Shown piece after piece: positions 34,651-44,719 of a stretch of 64,000 nt of DNA. Each line of letters starts with the position of its first letter. Position 1 is the stretch's first letter. The stretch is from the NCBI GenBank assembly GCA_001599715.1, contig BCHU01000001.1, forward strand, positions 62,001 to 126,000, given 5' to 3'. The stretch is from Phaeotremella fagi (lineage: Eukaryota > Basidiomycota > Tremellomycetes > Tremellales > Phaeotremellaceae). The notes under the pieces were generated by a model that was given only the letters and a program-made list of their open reading frames with translations, was not told where the DNA came from and did not search any database. Position numbers and translations under genes: made by a program.

Positions 34651-34927
34651 ACGTTAACTAATATAGTTATAAGAAGATCAAGAAAGAAGAATGAATCAAT
34701 AATTAGTACTTGACAATGCCCGTTTTGATCCTTTTCAAAGGGGGACCAATTCTCTGGAAAAGTCCTTTGAGTGAATCCAATCCATCAATGACATCAATGA
34801 CTTGAAAACTGCCAATTAACACATGTATTCATCATTATAACACTATACCGTACACATGACTGCATCATTGCAACCTACAGTACATCAAACGGGGATTCCA
34901 ATTTATACAGAATTTTGATCTTCAGTG

Positions 34928-35130
34928 ATTACTTCTTCCAACTCTAACTGTGCCGCGTACGAAATGCCCAAAATAATATGGATCACTTTGCCTATTCGTC
35001 TCCCAAATGCCCCAGACTCTCAGAATTTCAACCTGGTTTACCGAGATCCAGTAAGAAAGTCTCTAGCTATAGTTGCGTATTGTGGAGCGGGAACTTGACA
35101 ATCTACTCGTATACTAATTGGCTACCCCGT
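34928..35130 (-). pseudogene. Methyltransferase remnant (3' exons only)
   Basis: Sequence homologous to the last two exons of the array genes: the segment at about 35015-35100 aligns with the penultimate exon of copy C, and the terminal codons at 34928-34960 align with the W-H-x-W-A-W-K-K end but with Trp codons lost (one is CGG, one TAG). Directly next to it (35126-35152) is a 27-bp element that otherwise sits 73 bp upstream of the copy D start codon (37244-37270, one mismatch). So the body of a former copy was deleted, joining its 3' exons to its own promoter. Confidence 0.7.
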
Positions 35131-35307
35131 TTTGATCCGTTTCATCATCAAACTAGGGGCGCTTTAGCCATCGGAAATTCTCATTGTAATTACAAAAAGG
35201 ATACATTCATTTCTTCTTATGGAAACAGACCAGAGCTCTCACTGACTCTGTTGGACATTGATGTACATCAAGCACCTCACGATTGAAAAGGTGAAAACGG
35301 CATTTTA

Positions 35308-37171
35308 TTATCTCTTCCAAGCCCAAGTGTGCCATATACGAACTCCCTGTCGATAACAAGTTAAAGACCCTCTTGAGTTGAATTATTAGCTTACAGAAGT
35401 GCATCCTGCCATACCCAGCTCACGTAGGAACCCTCTCGACAAGGAATCGTATTGGGAAGCGGTAAGCTCGCACGTATCCATGATGAAAAGCCGAAGTGCC
35501 TAAATGTATCGATTAATGTTTGATCACTTGGGCGTCTCCCACTCACCTCTGGACAATTTTTGATATCCTCAATAGCAATGTCCCTACCTAGTGTGAGAAC
35601 TCTTACAAGCGTTTGACGGAATTTACTCACCCAGCTCGCTTCATGTTCGGATCTAAATGCGTGAACACCAATCAGCCGTGATATCAAACGTACTGCAAGC
35701 AATGTTATTTACCAGAAGACCAACCCCAGAGCGGGAAGAAGGTTTCATACCGAGACACCTTCAATAGTTCCCCACTGCTTCGCATAGTGTTAGGAATAGT
35801 CTTTTCAGCTGCTTCCAGATCGAATCCACGAATGACACAGGCTCTGAAGAGAATTGTCTCAGTCGCTGATGTAGTCTAACGAGTGTTACTTACTGTTTGA
35901 TATATTCTTGCATCTTCATGAATCCAGGTGCGACTCTCATCCATTCATTCTCTGGAACATCGATCAAAACCCATGGAAGATTACCTTCGACGAAAACCAA
36001 GAGACCACCTGGTTTCAAAACTCGTACACATTCCTTGACAACGAAATCCCAGTCCCTAATCTAGTTTTCGTTTGTTCTTAGTGCTATCGTGGCACAATAT
36101 TGTTTAAGAGACTTACACCGAAAACGAGAGCTCTTGCGTGAACCACGTCGAAGTATCCATCAGGGAAAGCCATTGTTTTGCTGACATCTTCGATGACGAA
36201 ATGGACGTTGTTTGGAAGACATGTATCTTGTTGAACAGGTGCCAAATCGATTCCCTAGAGCTTAGTTGTAGAAGCGGATACAGACAACGAACGATGAATT
36301 CAGCATTTAGAAATTCCTTTGCCATTTCAATGGCCCTGTATGGACTTGATGAGTGAAGTGACGGATCTTGCACCCACCAAATCCCACTACCTATCACTCG
36401 ACATAAGTATATGAAAGGAGAAGTATGCTGATCTAAATGACATACCACATCCAACATCCAAACATCTCTTATTCATACCTTGCATAGGCAGTGCGTCCTT
36501 GATAGGCCCAAGGTCATTCACGTCACCTTGAGACTGAAAGATGTCAACGTCAATCACGGAAGTCTCATCCGAACCTTGTACTCACTGCTTTAAAAGCAAA
36601 ATGTTGGACATTCAGTCGCTGAAAGAACAGATTCAGTCTTCATTCACTAACATTTCGTGCACTCACTTGCATCTCTGATTCATCTAGGAGTAATGTTAGT
36701 TTCCTAATCATAAAAGTCACCTACCGGCTGGAAGCTTTGACCATTGAAAAGAAAGTCAGTAAAAGTCCTGAAAGCAAGATTCTTCATACCGGATATTCGT
36801 CTTCATTTTCCCAGTGATTTGTCAGATACTGCATTCAGTACATAAAGAGATACTCACCATTCAGTGCTTGATATCGCCGCCCGTCATCTTCTGCAGATTA
36901 ACGTCAATCACCAACCAAACTAGTCCACATACCTCGAAAGCTTGATGAAAGAGTCATAATTGGATCTGTTAGTACAGTTTAGAAAGGGTTTACAGACTCA
37001 CATTCGCGTCTCTAATGAGGTACCGTAGGAAAAGGTACCTGTAAAGGTACATAAGCGGAGACCACCGTTGATATGCAAGTTACACGTACTGAAAGTGTTT
37101 GGTGACATTGGTCTCTCAAGATCTGTCTCTGAAAGTAGTTGAAGATCTTTACCGATGGGATGGTCAAGCAT
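35308..37171 (-). CDS. SAM-dependent methyltransferase, array copy D
   Basis: Start at 37171 (MLDHPIGKDLQLLSETD), end RIWHTWAWKR at 35308. Tiny exons: 8 nt 36933-36940, 11 nt 36790-36800, 10 nt 36725-36734, 17 nt 36667-36683, 13 nt 36378-36390. The 13-nt exon encodes G-S-G-I-W, so motif I is GCGSGIW rather than GCGTGIW. The post-I acidic block and the DFVVKECVRVLKPGGLLVFVEGNLP-like motif are recognisable at about 36000-36060. Substrate unknown. Confidence 0.8.
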
Positions 37172-37243
37172 TACTGTATATTTGTATCAATGATGAGACT
37201 AGAGAAATGACGATTGATAGACAAGACGAGTCAGATCTCCTTA

Positions 37244-37270
37244 CCCGTTTTGATCCGTTTCATTATCAAA
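37244..37270. promoter_or_regulatory. Conserved upstream element of array genes
   Basis: A 27-bp element, 73 bp upstream of the copy D start, beginning cccgttttgatccgtttcat. It recurs at 35126-35152 (26/27 by eye) and its first half at 34719-34731 upstream of copy C. Possible core promoter or factor site of the array. Confidence 0.5.
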
Positions 37271-37405
37271 GTAATCCATCAAGTCAATTACGGAAATACA
37301 CATCCTATGATAGCACAACCTTCCCGAAACACATGACATCACAGAAAGATCGCATCAATCGACGACACAAAACTGACATCCCATCGACCAGGCAGCATTC
37401 AACAA

Positions 37406-39398
37406 TCAGATATCACCTTTCGATTCCGTAACTGAAACAAGCTTTTTCCAACCCCAATTGTGCCACATTTTGACCCCCTGAAGACGATTCTAAATAAGCA
37501 ACCAAGTCAAGTACGACATGTAAACACTCACAGAATGACACCCAGGTCTACCAAGATCGTACTGATAATCTTCTACTATGACATCATATTCTGCGTCGGT
37601 GATCTCTAATGCGTCAGTGCATAAAAGTCGGGTAGCCTGTGTACATCAGACAGAAAAACGAGATATGAGGAATCGGCTAAAGCTCACTTCTGGCACATTC
37701 TTAGAATCTTCAAGTGCGATGTCTCTAGATCAAATTGAGTTTGGTTAGCGATATCCTGAATCTTAGAGACTAGCTGTACTGACCCGGCTTTCTTCATTTT
37801 GGGATCTGAACGGACAATTAGTTCAGATTATGTCTAATCTGCACAACAAACAGTAGCATACCTGATGACCAACCCCAAAGCGGGAAAAACGTCAATTCCT
37901 TGAAGACCTCGTGCAGTTGACCACTTTCCCTCATGTTTCTACCAATTTTCTCACCGGCAGTTTGAGTATCAATTCCACGAATTGCAAGGGCTCTTTCCAA
38001 ATGTGACAGATCAGCTCTATCCAACATAATAACACAGTATAATGAACTGACTGGGTCAAGATTTCGCAGAACTTGAAACATCCAGGACCGACGACATTCT
38101 TTTGATCCTCTGGGATTCCGATAAGAGAGGGTACTGAGCCTTCAACCGATACGATTAGACCGCCAGGTTTCAGGACCCTCAGCATTTCGTTGACAACAAA
38201 TTGCCAATCTCGGACCTGAAGTATACAGCATTTCAGCTTCCAGTACGGTAGTATCACACCAAAACAAACTTACACCAACAACTATCAATCTAGCATGAAC
38301 GACGTCAAAGTAGTTATCTGGAAACGCCATGCCTTTGCTGACATCGTCTGTAACGAAATGGACGTTCTCGGGAATACCGGTGTCCGCTTGAACTGGTACA
38401 AGATCGACTCCCTACATTCGTGAGCGGTTCCAAACTTGCAAGGGTTGAGAAGGAATAACTAACTATCCATTCTGCTTTCGGAAACTCTTTAGCCATCTCA
38501 AGTACCCTATTCCATATTCCATTAGTTAACTGTTAACAGTGATCCAGATGGAACCCACCAGATACCAGTACCTAAATGTCGATGTAAGCTTGTTGTATCA
38601 ATCAAACAAATTAACTCACCGCATCCAATATCAAGACATCTCTTGTCATGACCCTGCATGGGAAGCGCTTTATTGATTGGTGCCAGATAATTAGCGTCGC
38701 CTTGAGCCTATACCAGAATTGAGCGTGACGTGTGCCGATGCCATATTAAAATGACTTACCGCTTTGATAGCAAAATGTTGGACATTAAGTCTCTGCAGAA
38801 TTGAGTATACTCGTAATCTTTGGGTAATCGGTTCGCCACATCTACTCACACGTAATTCCATGTCGTCTGTAAATAGGATGGCGAGATCAGTTCAAAGACA
38901 ATGAAGAAAGCAGGTCATCTGTGACCTACCTGCTGGTAGCTTTGCGAGGAGAACAATTGTTAGTGATGGTTGACAACGGAAATGTCCTTCATACCGAATA
39001 TTCATCTGATACCATCAGTACTACTGCAATGGACTGTAGTTATTGAATATACCCACCATTCATAGCTTGATAGCGTCTCCCATTATCCTCTAAAGTCTCG
39101 GATGAGCATTCTCCCAACTCTTCAGCTTGCCGACGAACCTCTAAAACTGCTTATGATCAGAGATATGTTGACAAAAGACATGGCATAAGGTAGTTGCACT
39201 CACACCCTGTCCTCCAATGAAGTACCGAACGAAAAGGTACCTGTGAAGATAATGATAATGATTAGGGATCACCAACATCAGTCATATTACAACCGACTTA
39301 CTGAATGTTTGCCGTGATGATGGTCTATCAGAAGCTGAATCTTTGTCTGAGCTTGAAAGCATATCGATTTCGGTATTAATAGGAGCGTCAGGCATCAT
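37406..39398 (-). CDS. SAM-dependent methyltransferase, array copy E (extended C-terminus)
   Basis: Start at 39398 (MMPDAPINTEIDMLSS; a second ATG follows directly). Tiny exons: 8 nt 39139-39146, 11 nt 38995-39005, 10 nt 38930-38939, 17 nt 38850-38866, 13 nt 38559-38571, giving GCGTGIW. The conserved ending M-W-H-N-W-G-W-K-K is followed not by a stop but by about nine more residues (LVSVTESKGDI), with the stop at 37406-37408; the other copies stop right after K-K or K-R. Other blocks: MAFPDNYFDVVHARLIVVG and NEMLRVLKPGGLIVSVEGSVP. Confidence 0.8.
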
Positions 39399-39748
39399 AT
39401 TCACGATGAGGAAGTGTTCAACCCAATAATATTATGCCTATCAGTTGAAAGCGGGGAAAAGTGAGTCGAGAAGAGAGATATAAATGTGGTCATTTTGATT
39501 GATTGCAATCAATCAATCAATCCTCGCCAATCAACCTCTGAAACACTCCTTTGGCACTGATTCATCGGTCATATGCAGGACAATCGCCGACAGGGCAGCC
39601 TTTTCTCCAAATTCCATTATCCAAATATCATTGATTAGAGACAAGCTTGGATTTGAAACTACAAACAAATTCGATATCCCGAGAAGGAGCTACCCAAGTC
39701 ATACATCAAATCTTACAAACAGTAACAATAATACAGTAAATTCCCACA

Positions 39749-41622
39749 TCACTTTTTCCAGGCCCAATTATGCCACAACGGAGAAACCTACAAATTTAGT
39801 GCATGATACTGAAGGTGAGAAGAGATACCTACAGTGTTGCATCCAGGACGACCAAGATCATGTAACCATCCTTGAGCCAGCAGCTCATATTCCTGAAAAC
39901 TAATTTGACAAGCGTCTATGATAAGCAGTTTTGCGGACTTGACAGTATCAGTTTTTCACACAATTTTGTGAGCTTACCTCAGGAAAAGCTATGCAGTCCC
40001 CATACAATATATCACTTCATCTTGATGAGGATAGTTACGTATCGACTTCATCATCTCACTCACCCAGCTTTATTCAAATTCGGATCTTGAAATCTCAGCA
40101 TGGTGTACTCAATCATCAACTATTTTGGGAAAAACATGGGACTTACCCGTGGACCAACCCCAATGAGGTATAATCGTTTGAAATTGAAATACCTCCCCAA
40201 GAGCATCATTGGCTCTCATCTGTTCAGGAATCACTCTTTCCCCAGCTTCACACTCGATACCTCGAGTCTTCAATGCTCTTCCAAAAGTATCAATAGATGG
40301 TTCACAGACTCACACTCACTTCATTAAGAATTCGACGAATCTCGTGAAACCAGGTGCAATCAATTTCCCCTCTTCTTTTGTAACTCCCATGACATAAAGT
40401 GGGAAACTTAGTTCCGCAAAGACAATTAATCCACCTGGTTTCAATATTCTAACGCACTCTTTGACAATGACATTCCAATTTCTTATCTGGAGGGGAAACA
40501 TTTAGCAGACACGATGAATGGATAAAGAGACTTACGCCGACAGCAAGAGCTCTAGCATGAACGACGTCGAAATATCCGTCAGGGAAGGAGATGGTTTTGC
40601 TAATGTCATCAACGACAAATTGGACGTTTTCTGGTATGTCGGTGTCTTTTTGAATTGGGGCTAGATCTAGACCCTAAAGCGTGAGTTTTCCATAATGACG
40701 ATCAACTCACTATGAATTCTGCTTTGGGAAATTCCGTAGCCATTTCAATCAACCTATGTAAGTGGTCTTAATGAGTTCTGAGTCTTGAAATTGCAGACGA
40801 TGAGGGTGACGGACCAAATGCCAGAGCCTGAGTCGCCAAATCGTCAGTGTGCGAATGAGGTGACTTGCTCGAAAAACTCACCACAGCCAACATCGATGCA
40901 CCTTTTATCTTTACCTCCGTCTGGTAACGCCTCTTGGATAGGGGCGAGATAATTAACATCTCCTTGAGCCTTGAATGGATCAGTTCAATCAGTCAATACT
41001 AAAACTAAGCTGTACATACAGCTTTCATACCGAAGTGTTGAGTGTCAAGTCGCTATAGGACATTATCGTTCAGACCTAGTATTCATAATTTACTACTTAC
41101 CTTCATCTCTGGTTTATCTGGAGGATCGTCAATTGAGTCATCAAATAGTCATATATGTCACTTATCACTTACCTGCGGGCAGCTTCAAAATGGAAGACTG
41201 TTAATTCATTTCCGAAACCCTCTCTGAGAAATCAAGGTAACGCACGGAATAATCATCTGTCATGATTTCAATATCTCTCCATATACAACCAGACAGACTC
41301 ACCATTTTGAGCCTGAAATATCCTTCCATTATCTTCTGTGGACGCGTCAGTCCTCACCGACTTTTGTGATGGCAAGAAATAAAACTAACCTCTGAATCTA
41401 AAGAAGTGTCCTTGTCAGCACTTTTAATCGATTGAACGATACTATGACTTACACTCTTGTGTTCATTGTACTTGTGAATGTGAACGTACCTAAAAGATAA
41501 TTCAATGGTCAAATTCACAGCTACTTAATTGTTAATTGATCAAAAGACTGACTGTAGGCGTTTGGTGAACCCGGTCGATCGATTTGTGGTTCTACAGTAT
41601 CTTCATCATTAGCTTGAACCAT
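39749..41622 (-). CDS. SAM-dependent methyltransferase, array copy F
   Basis: Start at 41622 (MVQANDEDTVEPQIDRPG), end LWHNWAWKK at 39749. Tiny exons: 8 nt 41390-41397, 11 nt 41246-41256, 10 nt 41173-41182, 17 nt 41101-41117, 13 nt 40815-40827. Motif I is DVGCGSGIW; the 13-nt exon begins gc rather than gt, so its splicing still gives Gly. The RNWNVIVKECVRILKPGGLIVFAELSFP block is at about 40410-40490. The first and most diverged copy of the array. Confidence 0.8.
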
Positions 41623-42241
41623 CCTTCAATATGACGATTTAATTATTCGTAAGCTCTGGTTCCGGCGAATAGAAGATTGAGAAGCAATACAGCAAGAAGA
41701 CATTGGAGTATTAAATAATTGATTGATGGGCCTAAAGAGGCGTTTCTGCTTGGTTACCATCAATGTCCTTTCTGGAAGCGACAGATTTTACCGAGCAGTT
41801 TTTTATGATCAGATACATCATGATGATAAGTAATAGACTGACGAACGGCACTACGGCACTGATACATAGTTGTAAGTACACTCACTTCATACGTTTTGAA
41901 CGCCAAATGCCACAACCATTAAACCAGTCGCAATTGAGCTGCATCTTTTGCAGAGTTTAGGATCACAATCATGCCCATTGAATAAACGATACATCACATT
42001 CCTACACAGTCTTCCTGACCTTTGGAGCCTCACATTCCATTTGACTACCCTTCAATCTCAACTCTTTGACACACAGCTCAGGGACATACGCATACGCAAG
42101 CACTCCCATTTCTCCCAGTTATTTGCAGTTGACATAGATAGTGGAGCGCAGTAAAAAGAGCCACCGAGAGGTTAATTGCTGTTCCTCAGTTCTCAGCGTC
42201 TCGCTCCTCCTTAATACGTTCACACATATTGCTCATGTAGA
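41623..42241. other. Intergenic region upstream of the array
   Basis: About 620 bases. Short frames at 41763-41960 and 41948-42154 show no pattern. Should contain the promoter of copy F. Confidence 0.5.
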
Positions 42242-42780
42242 TCAATGATTTGAGGCTGAATTTTTATCAATGTCTGTTAAAAACGGCAAGATATCTGACG
42301 CTCACCTTCCTGCAGGGTATTTCCTTCACTTATTTTCCGTAGTTCGATCGAGGAAAAATGACCTAACCAGTCCTTGCTTGCACCGAGGGCTTTGAAATCT
42401 TCTATGAGCTCGAAGACATCTCCAGGCGCTTCTCTACCAGTACGCAAATTTGATTCAAAAGTCTTGATTGTGTCGTAGCTTTTTTTAGACGTTTTGATAT
42501 CCTCCAAAACGCTAAAAGCGGCATCGCGAAGATTTGCAGTTAAGGTTTTGTTGATCTCGGTTGAAAAAATTCCTATAGCAACCTCAAGAGCCTCCTCAAA
42601 TGTGTTTGATACCGTTGACTGAGATGAGTTGTTGCTTTTGGCTATTTTTGACTTGAGAGAGTGCAGGCGCTTTGTTTTGTTGCATTTCAAGATCTCTGCA
42701 GTTATCGGAACCCCTTTGCTGGAAAACCATTCAGATGTTTGATCATGTGAGCTGATCAGATTATACGTATGTATTTCTGT
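42242..42780 (-). CDS. Hypothetical protein, 5' end unresolved
   Basis: A clear open stretch on the minus strand reads ...SEWFSSKGVPITAEIL, a basic segment with KTKRLHSLKSKIAK, and then a helical region (EALEVAIGIF, LIEDFKALGASKDWLGHF). Its 3' end is best explained by an intron at about 42304-42273 leading to a stop at 42242-42244. No ATG lies in frame downstream of the preceding stop, so the first exon must be upstream, perhaps at 42976 (MPFQWSAPLLP) via an acceptor near 42785. No family recognised. Confidence 0.5.
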
Positions 42781-43136
42781 GTCTTGGGTGTATCAGGTAG
42801 GTGAGTGTCTGTTTGAATAGTGAAAGTAGGAGGAAGTCCGGAAGAATGAACTGAAGTGTAGTCCTACGGCAATTTACTGACATGGAGTGGAAGACTACGT
42901 TTTGAAAGGAGTTGATTTTAATATGATGGGCTGGTCTTGAATTTGGCAACAAAGGTGCACTCCACTGAAAAGGCATACTTTACATTCATCAACTTCAGAT
43001 CTGTCAACAGACAAAGAATAATATACTTAATAAGAATCTCCCTGCTATTGAAACCGCCTTTATGCCCTAGTTAATTAGATAGCATTTACGAACACCACTT
43101 CTTCTAAACACCGTGATGTGGCATATTTATTGACAT
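42781..43136. other. Intergenic or 5' exon region
   Basis: May hold the first exon of the minus-strand hypothetical gene (open frame 42761-42976). Otherwise AT-rich with nothing recognised. Confidence 0.35.
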
Positions 43137-43600
43137 TCATTTCTTCCAAGCCCACTTATGCCATAAAGTATAAGCCTACACGTCATGAAAAAGAAGGATA
43201 TGTATCAGGTCAGCTGAAACGATCATTAATGAGTAAGATATCACACTATAGTACTCCCTGGAGGGATCTGGATCATCCAGCCAAGCTTTAGCGAGCTCCT
43301 GGAATTATGAAGCAGTGACTCGGCAGGCATCAGCAAAGTATTTAATAGTCGAAGTGACTGATAACCATATTTCAGTCTCGACACCGGCAGGAAACATTAT
43401 TTACAAACATCAGCTACCCTTTGAAATCTTCGATCATTATTTCACTTCATAACCAGTCGGTGACGGATGGTTCAACACAGTGTGCGTCAGACAGCTTTTT
43501 TAGTAACGGTTCTTGACAAGATAAGTTACAGATAAACATATGTCCACGTACCAGGAGACCATCCTGACAGTGCGACCTGTAGCATCACACGTGGGATATC
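43137..43600 (-). pseudogene. Decayed methyltransferase copy
   Basis: Begins with the array's terminal codons (L-W-H-K-W-A-W-K-K then stop at 43137), followed by recognisable but broken penultimate-exon sequence (about 43255-43330) and a matching FEDLIIE-type segment at about 43425-43450. Further in, an accaggagaccatcc stretch matches the FPHWGWSSG exon region. The frame is lost by indels and upstream exons are absent. It shows that the array once extended further. Confidence 0.65.
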
Positions 43601-43851
43601 TCTAGGATCTGGTATATCTGTCACGTACAAGTCCATTAACCAACACCCTATCAATCAATGCAATAAGAATAAAACTCAAAGAAAGTCATTTGTAACATCG
43701 CCTCAATCCAAAGAATGAAAATAGTCTAATCCCGCAATTCTCCGTGTGATTTAGGTGACGACCGGCCGGTTATTTTCCACGGAATTAGAGTTAATCGAAG
43801 AAAATTGCATTTGTTTTGATTCTTGTTTTACCGTTATTCATTGTGTCGATA

Positions 43852-44436
43852 ATGTCAAAAAGAGAGAAATTGGATGTTGAATCTCCTGAAGAGAGGGATG
43901 CTCGATTAGGTATATTTCCTCATCTACATTGTTCTATCTCAATACTGATGAGGTGTAGGCAATTTATTATCGATAACCGAAAAAAAGACCTTCGAAGTCC
44001 CGCAATCTGATGGTAACTCTCTCTTCCTCCCATCCAATCAAACTAACACTAACCACTAAAGCTAACTATCAACTTAGCCCTAACCAGAGCCCAACTCTTC
44101 TTACCACTCCTCAAAAAATCGAATGACGAACTTCTCCAACGCGCCGCTCAAGATCCTTCATCGGTGAATGTTGAGAATACAATGGGGGAGAGTAGGGTTA
44201 TCGCTATGGATTTGGGGTTGGGGGTTTTTGATGTTCCCCCCGGAGGTGGGAGTGGGGGGTTGGGGGAGGAGATTGTTTTGCCTGAGGGGGGTGGGGAGGA
44301 GGAGAGTGATAGTGGGAGTAGTGAGAGTTCGGAGGAGAGTGAGAGTGAGAGTGAGAGTGACGAGGATGGGGATGGGGATGGGGATGGGGATGGGGATGGG
44401 GAGGGGGAGGGGGAGGGGGATGATGGGAAGGAATAG
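43852..44436 (+). CDS. NOPCHAP1/DUF4598-like acidic protein
   Basis: Three exons: 43852 to about 43909, about 43959-44011, and about 44079-44436. Spliced, the start reads MSKREKLDVESPEERDARLGNLLSI, then KKTFEVPQSDALTRAQLFLPLLKKSNDELLQRA and VIAMDLGLGVFDV. The FLPxLxxxNxELxxR and I-x-M-D-L-G-L-G-V pattern is that of the DUF4598/NOPCHAP1 family, a chaperone-like factor linked to box C/D snoRNP (NOP58) assembly. The C-terminus is a low-complexity Ser/Glu then Asp/Gly tract encoded by a GATGGG repeat. The function here is inferred from the family. Confidence 0.75.
44360..44425 (+). repeat. GATGGG/GAGGGG hexamer tract
   Basis: A coding microsatellite inside the DUF4598-like gene giving alternating Asp-Gly then Glu-Gly residues. 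Likely variable in length between strains. Confidence 0.8.
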
Positions 44437-44719
44437 GTTTACTGGATCTCGACTATATCACGCATTCTTCGATACCCCACCACCAATACGCTTACTCAAT
44501 TCACAACCTCAATACGCGATATACCACTCCGTCTATGCATAAGATGTCAAAAGATCTATCTACACGTTATTCGCTTCTATAAACATCTAAACACACCACG
44601 TCGATTTAAGCAGTATAACTCCAAGCAACTCTATCATCAGCCTCTAATCTAGCGTATCTAGAGGAATCAAATCAGTACCAGTACCAAACGGAAAAATATC
44701 AATGATTCAAAACTTCCAC

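Noticed and set aside
28211..41622. Secondary-metabolite gene cluster
   Set aside because: Repeated methyltransferases alone; no PKS, NRPS, terpene synthase, P450 or transporter is visible in the window, so a canonical cluster is not supported.
44164..44542. Arg/Met/Gly-rich overlapping frame at the DUF4598-like gene
   Set aside because: Alternate-frame reading of the GATGGG repeat; the +1 frame gives the DUF4598 pattern.
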